Assembly (NCBI RefSeq): GCF_001577775.1
Contig: NZ_CP010835.1
Location: forward strand, 806,001-870,000
Direction of reading: 5' to 3'
DNA: 64,000 bases
From: Pyrococcus kukulkanii
Lineage (GTDB): Archaea > Methanobacteriota_B > Thermococci > Thermococcales > Thermococcaceae
Shown piece after piece: positions 9,530 through 17,536 of the stretch (position 1 is the stretch's first letter; each line of letters starts with the position of its first letter). A program made the position numbers and the translations under genes. The notes beneath the pieces were generated by a model. It was not told where the DNA came from, ran no database searches, and worked only from the letters and a program-made list of their open reading frames with translations.

Positions 9530-10549
9530 TCAGTACTTAACCCTTGGATCCAGAATTGCATAGATCACGTCAACTATCAGGCTGATGAGGCCAACGAAGA
9601 ACGCGAAGAATATTACCGCACCTTGAATTGCATTGTAGTCCCTGTAATCTATCCTGTCGACTATAAAGGTCCCCATTCCTGGCCAGCTGAAAGTAGTTTC
9701 CGTTAAAACTGCACCACCGAGGAGTATTGCAAATTGGAGACCCATCAGAGTAACTATTGGAATGAAAGCGTTCTTTAGAGCGTACCATGTAACCTTTCTC
9801 GGGGGAACGCCCCTCGCGTGGTAGGCCCTTATGAAGTCCTGACTCAGCACGTCCACCATGTTGTTCCTGACTAGTCTCGTGTAAGCACCACTAAGAACTA
9901 TTCCGAGGGTAAATGCAGGCAATATCAAGTGCTTTACGGCGCTAACTAAGGCATCCCAGTTTCCCGTTAATATGCTATCGAGTACGTATAAGCCCGTTAT
10001 TGTTTGTAAATGAATCCCTGGGTCAAGTCTTCCAGAGGTAGGAAGAAGGTGAAGTTTTACTCCAAATACGTATTGAAGCATCATGCCGAACCAGGGTATG
10101 AAGAGGGTATACGCTATTATGCTATAGAGCCTCATTGAAGTGTCGATCTTTGTCCCTTTTTTTGTTGCTCCTAAGACCCCTGTAAGCAAGCCTAAGAGGA
10201 CGCTAATTGTGAATGCCCAAATTGTTAGTTCAAGGGTTGCCGGGAATCTCTGCTTTAAATAATCCCATACCGGTTTCCCCATTGGAAACGCTAATGTTAC
10301 CCCAAAATCTCCATGTAGAATATTCCAAAGGTACTCAAAGTATTGAACATGATACGGCTTGTCAAGTCCTGCCATCTTCATTAAGTGTTCCAGTTGTTCT
10401 GGGGAGATACTCTTAGTTCCAACTACCGCCAATATTGGGTTTCCTGGGAGAATCCTAAGGAATATGAACACGACGGTATACAAAATTAGAATCGTCGGGA
10501 TGATCATCAAAGCCCTGATAAGGATATAGCGCCCTAATCCTCTGCTCAT
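9530..10549 (-). CDS. ABC transporter permease (DppB/OppB type)
   Basis: 339 aa with six predicted transmembrane helices. It begins YILIRALMIIPTILILYTVV and has the FLRILPGNP motif typical of DppB, the EAA loop YHARGVPPRKVTWYALKNA, and a C-terminal YAILDPRVKY. Preceded by AGGAGGTGTTTAA. It is the first permease after the binding-protein gene, from which it is separated by 38 bases. Confidence 0.93.
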   Translation of the reverse strand: MSRGLGRYILIRALMIIPTILILYTVVFIFLRILPGNPILAVVGTKSISPEQLEHLMKMAGLDKPYHVQYFEYLWNILHGDFGVTLAFPMGKPVWDYLKQRFPATLELTIWAFTISVLLGLLTGVLGATKKGTKIDTSMRLYSIIAYTLFIPWFGMMLQYVFGVKLHLLPTSGRLDPGIHLQTITGLYVLDSILTGNWDALVSAVKHLILPAFTLGIVLSGAYTRLVRNNMVDVLSQDFIRAYHARGVPPRKVTWYALKNAFIPIVTLMGLQFAILLGGAVLTETTFSWPGMGTFIVDRIDYRDYNAIQGAVIFFAFFVGLISLIVDVIYAILDPRVKY

Positions 10550-10587
10550 TTAAACACCTCCTAAGATTAAAAAGAAGGAGAAAAGAG

Positions 10588-12147
10588 TCACTCCTTATAG
10601 AGGGTTGAGTAGCGGAATATCATGTCTGGTCCAATTATCACTCCCTTTACGTTCTTTTGCGTAACCAAGTACAGCTTGCCCTGCACCAGTGGTATGTATG
10701 GAACGTCTTCGGCAAGAATTCTCTGCACTTCCTCGTATAGCTTGGCCCTCTCGTTCTGGTCAGTAAGCCTCTGGGCCTTCGTTAACAACTCGTCAACGGT
10801 TGGGTTAGCATAACCAGTTCCAGCCCAGCTGTTGGCGGTGCTCTTGAGGAACGGCGTTGTGTAGTCGTCTGGATCAAGGTAGTCTGGATACCAACCCAAG
10901 AGATAGACTTGCATCTGTCCCTTTCTTGCGTAGTCAACGTAGGTTCCCCATTCTGCACTCTTTATGTCAACCTTGATAATTCCAGTCCTTTCCCACTGTT
11001 CCTTAAGTATCTGGGCTAGATCAGCCTCGGTATCTCCATAGTGGGTTGGCGTGTACCAGAGGGTTATCTGCAGTGGGTTACTCTCGCTGTAGCCTGCCTC
11101 CTGCAGGAGCTTCTTTGAGAGCTCTATGTTAGCATCGCCATACTTCTCCTTAAATGCATCTATGTGGCTCCACATTCCGTTTGGAATTAGACTGTACAGA
11201 GGCTCAACGGTTCCCATGAAGACCTTCTCTGCGATCTCCTTCCTGTCGATGGCCGCAGCTAACGCCTGCCTCACCTTTACATTCTTAGTTGGATCGACCT
11301 TGGTATTCAGGCATATGTACCTAATGAAACCACCTGGGATTTCGATAACGTTAAAGTTGCCACCTTGCTGAAGGCTCTTTATGTCGCTTGGCCTTAACGT
11401 TCTCCAGGCTATATCAATCTCACCGTTCTGCAGAGCTAATCTCATCGTAGAGGCATCTCTGTAGAACTTAATGACTATCCTCTTTGTCTTTGGTTTTTCC
11501 CCATAATAATATGGATTAACTTCAAGGACTAACTCTTCATCTCTCACCCACTTGGCGATCCTGTAGGGGCCAGCTCCACCATAGGTTGCATCGCTCTCTA
11601 TCTGAGTGTCTGAGTAGTTTGGATGAACTGGGAAGTATGGTGGCGTAGTTAGCAATGCTAGGAAGTAGCTTGTGGGTTGCTTGAGGTAGAACACCACTGT
11701 GTAGTCATCTTTAGCTACAACGTCTTTGACGAAGTCAGTTACAAGCCAAGCTGGATCTCCATTGATCTTCATTACCCTCTTTATGCTCCTCACGACGTCC
11801 TTAGCAGTTAGGGGAGTTCCATCAGCAAATTTAACATCCTTCCTTAGATAGAAGGTCCAGACAGTTGAATCTTCGTTTACTTCCCACCTCTCCGCAATGG
11901 CTGGCTCAATCTCTAGGGTTCCTGGCTTGTACTTGACTAAGCCTTCCATTATATTATTTAGGACCTCCCACGTGTAGAAATCGTAAGCATTTGCGGGATC
12001 AAGGTCGGTAACCTTATCGGTAACACCAATTACTACTTGCGTAACCTCTTCTTGGGTTTGGGTCTGTTGTCCCCCTATACATCCACTTGCCACGACTCCA
12101 AGGGCTAAAAGCAACACCAATGCAAAAACTTGCACTTTCAACCTCAT
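10588..12147 (-). CDS. extracellular solute-binding lipoprotein of the Dpp/Opp family (SBP family 5)
   Basis: 519 aa. The signal sequence (MRLKVQVFALVLLLALGVV) ends in a lipobox-like ASGC at residues 20-23, so the mature protein is probably lipid-anchored outside the membrane; a TQTQ-rich linker follows. The body contains family-5 binding-protein hallmarks: ITDLDPANAYD-like N-terminal strand, WTFYLRKDVKFADGTPLTAKDV, and GGAGPYRIAKW. In hyperthermophiles this family often binds oligosaccharides rather than peptides, and the GH130 gene at the end of the operon favours a sugar ligand here (inference). First gene of the operon. Confidence 0.93.
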   Translation of the reverse strand: MRLKVQVFALVLLLALGVVASGCIGGQQTQTQEEVTQVVIGVTDKVTDLDPANAYDFYTWEVLNNIMEGLVKYKPGTLEIEPAIAERWEVNEDSTVWTFYLRKDVKFADGTPLTAKDVVRSIKRVMKINGDPAWLVTDFVKDVVAKDDYTVVFYLKQPTSYFLALLTTPPYFPVHPNYSDTQIESDATYGGAGPYRIAKWVRDEELVLEVNPYYYGEKPKTKRIVIKFYRDASTMRLALQNGEIDIAWRTLRPSDIKSLQQGGNFNVIEIPGGFIRYICLNTKVDPTKNVKVRQALAAAIDRKEIAEKVFMGTVEPLYSLIPNGMWSHIDAFKEKYGDANIELSKKLLQEAGYSESNPLQITLWYTPTHYGDTEADLAQILKEQWERTGIIKVDIKSAEWGTYVDYARKGQMQVYLLGWYPDYLDPDDYTTPFLKSTANSWAGTGYANPTVDELLTKAQRLTDQNERAKLYEEVQRILAEDVPYIPLVQGKLYLVTQKNVKGVIIGPDMIFRYSTLYKE

Positions 12148-12183
12148 ATAATTTCACCAGTATTGAGATCCATTCAGTAGTGG

Positions 12184-12192
12184 ATTTAAATT
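12184..12192 (-). promoter_or_regulatory. probable TATA box of the binding-protein operon
   Basis: On the minus strand GGATTT precedes an A/T block reading AAAAAATTTAAATCC, about 38 bases before the ATG at 12147. Position and composition fit an archaeal BRE/TATA element giving a short leader with the GGTGAAATT ribosome site. No operator symmetry is evident. Confidence 0.5.
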
Positions 12193-12311
12193 TTTTGGAT
12201 TTTCAGCCGTGTTAAACTTATAACATATTCAGGGATGATTTTATTTAGCCTGAAAAATCCTCAAGACAAGATTTAAGGGCGCTCATAGAATTCTTGAGGG
12301 GGTGTTGGGTA

Positions 12312-12515
12312 ATGATAAAGGTTAAAGTCATTGGTAGGGGAATCGAAAAGGAGGTCAAGTGGAGGAAAGGAATGAGAGTGAGAGACGTTCTTAGGGAAGT
12401 AGGGTTTAATACGGAGAGTGCCATTGCAAAAGTAAACGGCAAAGTTGCCCTTGAGGATAAGGAGGTCAATGATGGTGATTTTGTTGAGGTAATCCCAGTG
12501 GTTTCCGGTGGTTGA
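12312..12515 (+). CDS. ubiquitin-like MoaD/ThiS-family protein (SAMP-like)
   Basis: 67 aa beta-grasp protein beginning [17 protein letters not shown] and ending PVVSGG. The terminal Gly-Gly is what an E1-like enzyme adenylates, for sulfur transfer (thiamine, molybdopterin, thiolated tRNA) or protein conjugation (sampylation). The start is ATG 12312; the upstream extension is not needed. It stands alone, without a thiamine or molybdopterin gene beside it, which leans towards a SAMP2/ThiS-like role. A possible deconjugase, the JAMM protein at 25775, is in this window. Function between these options is open. Confidence 0.85.
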   Translation: MIKVKVIGRGIEKEVKWRKGMRVRDVLREVGFNTESAIAKVNGKVALEDKEVNDGDFVEVIPVVSGG

Positions 12516-12573
12516 TTATTCTTACTTTTAAACCACCAAAATGTTTATTAACAAACTTCTCAACGCTTAAGTG

Positions 12574-12605
12574 GGGGCAAGACACTCTTCTGAGTGCCTT
12601 GCTCC
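12574..12605 (+). promoter_or_regulatory. long hairpin in the leader of the TRAM gene
   Basis: GGGGCAAG-A-CACTC, loop TTCT, GAGTG-C-CTTGCTCC: thirteen pairs (one G-T) with a single A-C mismatch around a 4-base loop, lying 24 bases before the TRAM start. There is no T run after it, so it is not an obvious intrinsic terminator, and it follows the SAMP-like gene by about 60 bases. A likely promoter (TTTTAAACC at about 12528) lies upstream, so the hairpin would be in the 5' leader of the mRNA. Confidence 0.6.
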
Positions 12606-12628
12606 AATGTTGGATGGATGTGTTGGAA

Positions 12629-12868
12629 ATGTATGGTGGAAAAGGTGCAAAGAGAAGATTTAATGGAGAGCCCAGGAGATTTGAAGCCCCAGTTAAGGTT
12701 GGGGAAAGGTACAAAGTTAAGATTGAAGGGATGGGCAAAGGTGGAGATGGGATAGCCAGAATTAAGGGCTTTGTTATCTTCGTCCCCCACACGCACGTCG
12801 GGGATGAAGTGGAGATCGTGATAAACTCAGTCAAGAAGAGGTTTGCGTTTGCGGAGGTTATTGAGTGA
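12629..12868 (+). CDS. TRAM-domain RNA-binding protein
   Basis: 79 aa from ATG 12629 ([15 protein letters not shown]); an in-frame ATG at 12614 would add five residues. A basic, glycine-rich N-terminus precedes a complete TRAM OB-fold: [20 protein letters not shown], then [20 protein letters not shown] and RFAFAEVIE. Stand-alone TRAM proteins in archaea behave as small RNA chaperones, comparable to bacterial cold-shock proteins; that is known for methanogen members. The strongly structured leader suggests post-transcriptional control, possibly by the protein itself (inference). Confidence 0.88.
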   Translation: MYGGKGAKRRFNGEPRRFEAPVKVGERYKVKIEGMGKGGDGIARIKGFVIFVPHTHVGDEVEIVINSVKKRFAFAEVIE

Positions 12869-12898
12869 ACTTTTTAATTCCTCCTTCCTTTTTCTTAC

Positions 12899-13933
12899 AT
12901 GCTTCACGAAATCTCTAAAGATGAAATTTTAAAGGAACTTCAAAAGCTGAAGGCTAAGAAAGTTCTTATCCAGTCTCCCGAAGGCCTTAGAAGGGAAGCC
13001 TACGAGCTTGCGGCGTTCTTAGAGGAGAATGGGATAAATGCGATAATCCATGGTGAAGTGAATTATGGTGCCTGCGATCCGGCAGATAAAGAGGCTAAGC
13101 TGCTAGGTTGCGACGCGTTGATACATCTAGGTCACTCCTACATGAAGCTTCATCTTGAAGTCCCGACGATATTCGTTCCTGCCTTTGCGAAAGTTGATGT
13201 GATTGAGGCCTTAAGGAAAAACATTGAAGAGATTAGAAAACTAGGGAGGCGGATAATACTCGTAACAACTGCCCAGCATATATACCAGCTTGAAAGGGCA
13301 AAGAAATTCCTAGAGGAAAATGGGTTTCAGGTTGTCATCGGTAAAGGAGATTCAAGGGTTTCTTGGCCGGGTCAAGTTCTCGGGTGCAACTACTCAGCTG
13401 CAAAAGTTGAGGGGGACGGAGTTTTGTTCCTGGGCTCAGGGATATTTCATCCCCTTGGTCTCGCCTTGTCAACGAAGAAGAAAGTTCTGGCGGTGAACCC
13501 CTACAGCGGTGACTTCATGTGGATGGACGAGCTTAAGGAGAGGTTCATAAGGAAGAGGTGGGCCCAAATAGCTAAGGCTATTGACGCTAAAAGATTTGGC
13601 GTTATAGTGAGCATCAAGAAAGGCCAGCTGAGGCTCAGGGAGGCCGAAAGAATTGTAAAACTTCTGAGGGAGCATGGAAAAGAGGCAAGGCTTATAATCA
13701 TGAATGACGTAAGCTACATGAAGCTTGAGGGATTCCCCTTTGATGCTTACGTAGTGGTCGCGTGCCCGAGGGTTCCGATAGATGACTACGAAAATTGGAG
13801 GAAGCCGGTCTTAACGCCCAGGGAAATTGAGTTGTTGCTTGGACTAAAAGAGGAATATGAATTTGACGAGATTCCTGGGGGAAGGAGGGAAAAGGATGAG
13901 CCTCTCGGCATATCCCTTCATAAAGCCGGCTGA
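12899..13933 (+). CDS. dph2: diphthamide synthesis protein Dph2 (2-(3-amino-3-carboxypropyl)histidine synthase)
   Basis: 344 aa. This non-canonical radical-SAM enzyme transfers the 3-amino-3-carboxypropyl group of SAM to the diphthamide histidine of aEF2. The three [4Fe-4S] cysteines known for archaeal Dph2 are recognisable in NYGACDPAD, VLGCNYSAAK and VVVACPRVPIDDY. Length matches the archaeal homodimeric form. An ACTTTTTAATT stretch 20-30 bases before the ATG suggests a near-leaderless transcript. The 3' end overlaps the next gene by 38 bases. Confidence 0.95.
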   Translation: MLHEISKDEILKELQKLKAKKVLIQSPEGLRREAYELAAFLEENGINAIIHGEVNYGACDPADKEAKLLGCDALIHLGHSYMKLHLEVPTIFVPAFAKVDVIEALRKNIEEIRKLGRRIILVTTAQHIYQLERAKKFLEENGFQVVIGKGDSRVSWPGQVLGCNYSAAKVEGDGVLFLGSGIFHPLGLALSTKKKVLAVNPYSGDFMWMDELKERFIRKRWAQIAKAIDAKRFGVIVSIKKGQLRLREAERIVKLLREHGKEARLIIMNDVSYMKLEGFPFDAYVVVACPRVPIDDYENWRKPVLTPREIELLLGLKEEYEFDEIPGGRREKDEPLGISLHKAG

Positions 13934-14297
13934 TTTTCTCGTCTTGGTCGTTGGAATCTTTGCATATTATGAGTTCCTAAAGACGGGATTTGAGATATTC
14001 ACGTACAAGAGGCCTAGGAGGTTGATGCTCCTTGTTGTATCTGGAGTTTCTGTCTTTCTATTACTCTTCGTTCACCTATTAGCAGCATTTGCCTTTACGT
14101 TGCTCTTTGTAGTAATAGAGGGAGTCAATGTAAAGGATTCACTTATAGTGGCCTTAACTGCAGAGTTTGGCTTTTTCATGAGCTTCATAGCTCTCTACTT
14201 CATCTTCACGACTGTAGGGACGATGTTTGGCATTGAAGGGTTACAACTGAACTTAGACTGGGATGAGCTACTCCACTATGCCATGGGACGCTCATAA
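13896..14297 (+). CDS. small integral membrane protein, unknown
   Basis: About 133 aa from ATG 13896, chosen because GGGAAAAGG and GGGGGAAGGAGGG lie just upstream; it is embedded in the 3' end of dph2. Four hydrophobic segments are visible: FLVLVVGIFAYYEF, LMLLVVSGVSVFLLLFVHLL, AAFAFTLLFVVIEG and FGFFMSFIALYFIFTTVG. It ends in a soluble LDWDELLHYAMGRS tail. No motif tells its function. Translational coupling with dph2 is likely. It converges with the Nif3-like gene with a 6-base overlap. Confidence 0.7.
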   Translation: MSLSAYPFIKPADFLVLVVGIFAYYEFLKTGFEIFTYKRPRRLMLLVVSGVSVFLLLFVHLLAAFAFTLLFVVIEGVNVKDSLIVALTAEFGFFMSFIALYFIFTTVGTMFGIEGLQLNLDWDELLHYAMGRS

Positions 14298-15044
14298 TCC
14301 GGTTGGGCTGTCTATGAAGACTGTTTTCACCCCAAACTTCTCCCTTATTATGGGCATTAGGGCCTTAACCCCTAAAGTTTCAGTGGCGTAGTGACCGGCG
14401 GCTATAACAGTAAGCCTTAAGTCTTCCGCGGTTCTGTAGTCCGCGTGCGTGAACTCTCCCGTAATCAAGAGGTCAGCCTTCTCGCTGGCCTCCTCTATCG
14501 CGAACCCTCCTGCCCCGCTCATAACTGCAACCCTCTTGACCTCCTGAAGGCCAAACTCGTAGCTCTTAACGTAGTCCACGGGAAGTTTCTCCGCTAAAAT
14601 TTGAGCTATCATTGGGAGTGGTTTTGGTTCCTCAAACTCCCCTATGAAACCTATCTTCACGCCCCTGTACTCTCCAAAGGGCTCCTTCGGTTCTAGGCCC
14701 AGAAGCTTCAGCAACTGAGCATTGTTACCAACTTCCGGATGGGCGTCGAGAGGTACGTGGGCAACGTACAGGTTCATCTCGGCCTTCATAAGTTCCCTTA
14801 GTCTCTTAGCGAACAGTCCCTTGACGTAATTCACGCCTCCCCATATTATCCCGTGGTGTACTATAAGCATGTCAGCGTTGAAAGCCCTCGCTTTAACTAT
14901 CGTATCTAAGCACGCATCAACCGCAAACGCCACCGTGTTCACCTCTTCTCTTCCTTCCACTTGGAGTCCATTGCTGGACTTGTCGGGGTAAGCTGAGATG
15001 CTAAGGAATTCATCGAGGAACTTGACTATCTCATCCCTCTCCAT
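14292..15044 (-). CDS. Nif3-like dinuclear metal-centre protein
   Basis: 250 aa NIF3/DUF34 protein. Characteristic metal-site segments are LIVHHGIIWGG near residue 60, YVAHVPLDAHPEVGNN near 93-108, and the C-terminal ITGEFTHADYRTAEDLRLTVIAAGHYATE (read in parts). The family is often annotated as GTP cyclohydrolase I type 2, but its true reaction is unsettled. Stand-alone position, no co-transcribed partner evident. Confidence 0.9.
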   Translation of the reverse strand: MERDEIVKFLDEFLSISAYPDKSSNGLQVEGREEVNTVAFAVDACLDTIVKARAFNADMLIVHHGIIWGGVNYVKGLFAKRLRELMKAEMNLYVAHVPLDAHPEVGNNAQLLKLLGLEPKEPFGEYRGVKIGFIGEFEEPKPLPMIAQILAEKLPVDYVKSYEFGLQEVKRVAVMSGAGGFAIEEASEKADLLITGEFTHADYRTAEDLRLTVIAAGHYATETLGVKALMPIIREKFGVKTVFIDSPTGL

Positions 15045-15115
15045 GGAACCACCACAAGGTAGAGGAACTGGTTGGCTTTAAGGTTAATTTATTAAACCTC
15101 CATTCAAACATTAAG

Positions 15116-16288
15116 ATGGTGGTCGAAGTGAATGTGAGGCATTTGTTCCCTGGGCTTGAGAAGTTTAAGGCCTACCTGAATACGGCTGGCCTCGGATTGA
15201 TGCCCGTGACTGTTCTTAAAGCTGTAAACGAGTTCCTCCTTGAGGTTATAAACTATAAAGAGGGGATAAATGCGGTTGAAGAGCTGGATCCAATGTACCT
15301 TAAACCCGTCCAGAGGGAAGCGGCAAAGCTCCTTGGGGTTAAGAGGGACAACGTGACATTCAGCATTCAGACTACGGACGGTTTAAAGAGGGCCCTACAG
15401 GCCCTTAAACCCAGAAAGGGCATGAAGATAGTATCCTTTGACCTCGAGTTTCCAACCATATCCGCGATAGTCAAGAGCTACGCCAAGCTTCACGGTCTGA
15501 AGGTTGAAGTTGTTGAGAACGAGAACGGTCTCTACACTCCGGAGATTGTTGAGAAGGTTATAGATGATGAAACTTTCGCCGTGGTTTATAGCGACGTCCA
15601 GTGGATAACAGGCCAAAGGATGCCCAAGGAAATAGCCGAGGTAGCGAAAGAGCACGGAGCTTGGGTTATAGTTGATGCCGTTCAATCTTTGGGAGCCCTT
15701 AAGGTTGACCTGAGGAACGTTGATGTACTTGTTGCGGGAGGGGAGAAGTGGTTGCTCAATCCCAACACCGGAAGCGGGATTATGTACCTATCTAACGAGT
15801 TCTTGGATGAGTGTGAACCCGTTATAGGGTTGCTAAACACTAAGCCTCCCATGCCGTGGTCCGATTGGTGGGGTGATAAGGATAAGGATCTCTGGGAGCT
15901 CCTTCCGCTGAGGAGGGATGCGAGGGTTCTGGACCATGGAACTCCTCCCTACCTAAGCATAGTTGCCCTGGGGGCCTCGCTTGAGCTGATAAATTCGTTA
16001 GGCGTGGAGAGGATAGAGAGGCACGACCTAAAGCTTGCCGAGAAGGTTAGGGAGTGGGCCCAGGAGAGAGGATTTGAAGTCCTGGGAAACTCTCAGATAG
16101 TCTTGATTAGGACTGGCTTGGGATTTGAAAAGGAAAAGGAAGCAGTGACAAGGCTTAAGGAAGAGGGAGTAGTTGTGTCTCTTAGGGGAGCTAAGGGAAT
16201 TTACGGGATAAGGGTCTCCCCTCACCTCTACAATACCGAGGAAGATGTTGAAGTACTCATTGAGGCTTTTTCTAACCTTCTTGTCTAA
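15116..16288 (+). CDS. class V aminotransferase (cysteine desulfurase-like fold)
   Basis: 390 aa PLP enzyme of fold type I. The PLP lysine lies in VLVAGGEKWLLNPNTGSG (near residue 210), preceded by YSDVQWITGQ and the VDAVQSLGALKVD strand whose Asp contacts the pyridine nitrogen. No active-site Cys loop of a true desulfurase is obvious, so alanine-glyoxylate or similar aminotransferase, or a carbon-sulfur lyase, remains possible. A TTTATTAAACC box about 25 bases before the ATG suggests a short leader. Confidence 0.85.
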   Translation: MVVEVNVRHLFPGLEKFKAYLNTAGLGLMPVTVLKAVNEFLLEVINYKEGINAVEELDPMYLKPVQREAAKLLGVKRDNVTFSIQTTDGLKRALQALKPRKGMKIVSFDLEFPTISAIVKSYAKLHGLKVEVVENENGLYTPEIVEKVIDDETFAVVYSDVQWITGQRMPKEIAEVAKEHGAWVIVDAVQSLGALKVDLRNVDVLVAGGEKWLLNPNTGSGIMYLSNEFLDECEPVIGLLNTKPPMPWSDWWGDKDKDLWELLPLRRDARVLDHGTPPYLSIVALGASLELINSLGVERIERHDLKLAEKVREWAQERGFEVLGNSQIVLIRTGLGFEKEKEAVTRLKEEGVVVSLRGAKGIYGIRVSPHLYNTEEDVEVLIEAFSNLLV

Positions 16289-16303
16289 TTTCCTAAATAG
16301 TGT

Positions 16304-16633
16304 TCAATTCTTTAGCTTCATCTTGCTCTCTTTCTCTAGGGCCTTGAGTGTGGATTCAATGCGCTTGAAGATTTCCTGGAGGGCTTCTCTAGGTGCTTTA
16401 GCACGATAAACGTAACCTAACCATCCTCGGTTCACGAGGGTTCTTTCAACAAGTCCTAGCTCAAGTAGGTGCTTCAGCTTCTCTCTGACGATCCTCTCAG
16501 AGAGACCAAGAGCCTTTGCTATCTGTCTGGGAGTTAATGATTCACGCTGGAGAAGGGAGTAGATTTTTATCTCCGACTCTCCAAGCTCAAATGTTTTGAG
16601 AACCTCTGAAAGGGCGCGGAGTATATCCTCCAT
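16304..16633 (-). CDS. winged-helix transcriptional regulator (TrmB/MarR-like)
   Basis: About 109 aa from ATG 16633 (MEDILRALSEVLKTFELGE); a GTG at 16672 would add 13 residues. The wHTH reads ESEIKIYSLLQRESLTPRQI followed by ALGLSERIVREKLKHLLELG, and the C-terminal third is a probable coiled coil (IFKRIESTLKALEKESKMK). It lacks the sugar-binding domain of full TrmB proteins. It is divergent from the UbiA operon, with an inverted repeat between the two starts, so it probably controls that operon and itself (inference). Confidence 0.8.
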   Translation of the reverse strand: MEDILRALSEVLKTFELGESEIKIYSLLQRESLTPRQIAKALGLSERIVREKLKHLLELGLVERTLVNRGWLGYVYRAKAPREALQEIFKRIESTLKALEKESKMKLKN

Positions 16634-16667
16634 TTTTAGGACCCCTGAAGATATTTTTTCATACCTA

Positions 16668-16695
16668 TTCACAAGTTCGTGAAAAGGTTTATAAC
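16668..16695. promoter_or_regulatory. candidate operator and TATA box between regulator and UbiA operon
   Basis: TTCAC-N6-GTGAA (16668-16683) is an inverted repeat that abuts TTTATAAC (16688-16695), the likely TATA box for the UbiA operon whose ATG is at 16727. The repeat also covers the region just upstream of the regulator start at 16633. A factor bound here would block TBP/TFB recruitment for the operon. The arms are only five bases, so chance is not excluded. Confidence 0.5.
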
Positions 16696-16726
16696 TATTT
16701 CTTCAATAGGGTGCGTGGTGGGAGTT

Positions 16727-17536
16727 ATGACATCGATTTCAGCGATAATCAGAAATATTAGGCCGATAGAGGGGAGGGCGTACATAGCGATTATTGGGTT
16801 TTCCCTGTTGATGAACATTAAAGGTGTGAAGCTACTCGAGCTCGTCATGGCATTTTTGGCAGGAGTTTTATTTGTATGGTATGCGTTTTCGATAAATAAT
16901 TGCTTTGATGTTGATACTGATTCAAGGAACCCTATGAAAGTAAGGAAAAATCCCATAGCCTCGGGAGAACTGTCATTAAAGGAGGGACTACTCTTGTCGG
17001 TCCTGCTTGCGTTAACTGGGGCTGGACTCACACTCAAAATGAATTTCGAGATGTTTATAGTCTATCTGGCCATGATACTTCTCGCAACGATGTACTCAGC
17101 ACCTCCAAGGTTGAAGGGTAAGCCCATCGTAGATGTGCTGTCCCATGGCCTCTTCTTTGGAGGATTGTCCTTCATATATGGCTCAATAGTCGATGGAAAC
17201 CTTTCGAATGTGGAGATGCTTATGGCAATAGGAATAACCTTCTACTCCTTCGCCCTTGAGTTGAGAAACCACTTGGAGGATTATGAGAGCGATTTAATGG
17301 CTGGATTAAGAACGACTCCAATAGTTATAGGCAGAGCTAGAAGCGAACTCCTTGTGGAGATCTTCTCCCTCCTTGCCATTACAGTAGTGCTCTATGCCTT
17401 TAGACCTCACCTGATAGTTACTCCATCCCTAATGGTGGTTGGAAGAGGACTGGGCATAAGACCTCAGACGGTTTATCGAATGTTTGATATTGCAATGATT
17501 GCAGCACTTCTTATAACAGGAGGAACAAACCTATGA
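16727..17536 (+). CDS. UbiA-family prenyltransferase
   Basis: About 269 aa integral membrane protein. The two metal-binding motifs of the family are present: NNCFDVDTDSRNP (NxxxDxxxD, near residue 65) and NHLEDYESD (near 185). Hydrophobic helices alternate throughout. The start is ATG 16727 after GTGGTGGGAG; the longer frame from 16679 runs through the promoter. Members transfer isoprenoid chains to aromatic, phosphorylated-sugar or glycerol acceptors; with a UPF0104 protein and a glycosyltransferase following, a lipid-linked glycan precursor is plausible. The acceptor cannot be read. Confidence 0.87.
   Translation: MTSISAIIRNIRPIEGRAYIAIIGFSLLMNIKGVKLLELVMAFLAGVLFVWYAFSINNCFDVDTDSRNPMKVRKNPIASGELSLKEGLLLSVLLALTGAGLTLKMNFEMFIVYLAMILLATMYSAPPRLKGKPIVDVLSHGLFFGGLSFIYGSIVDGNLSNVEMLMAIGITFYSFALELRNHLEDYESDLMAGLRTTPIVIGRARSELLVEIFSLLAITVVLYAFRPHLIVTPSLMVVGRGLGIRPQTVYRMFDIAMIAALLITGGTNL

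Noticed and set aside
12466-12834. Long minus-strand frame opposite the TRAM gene
   Set aside because: It mirrors coding sequence with clear TRAM homology on the plus strand and has no recognisable protein content.
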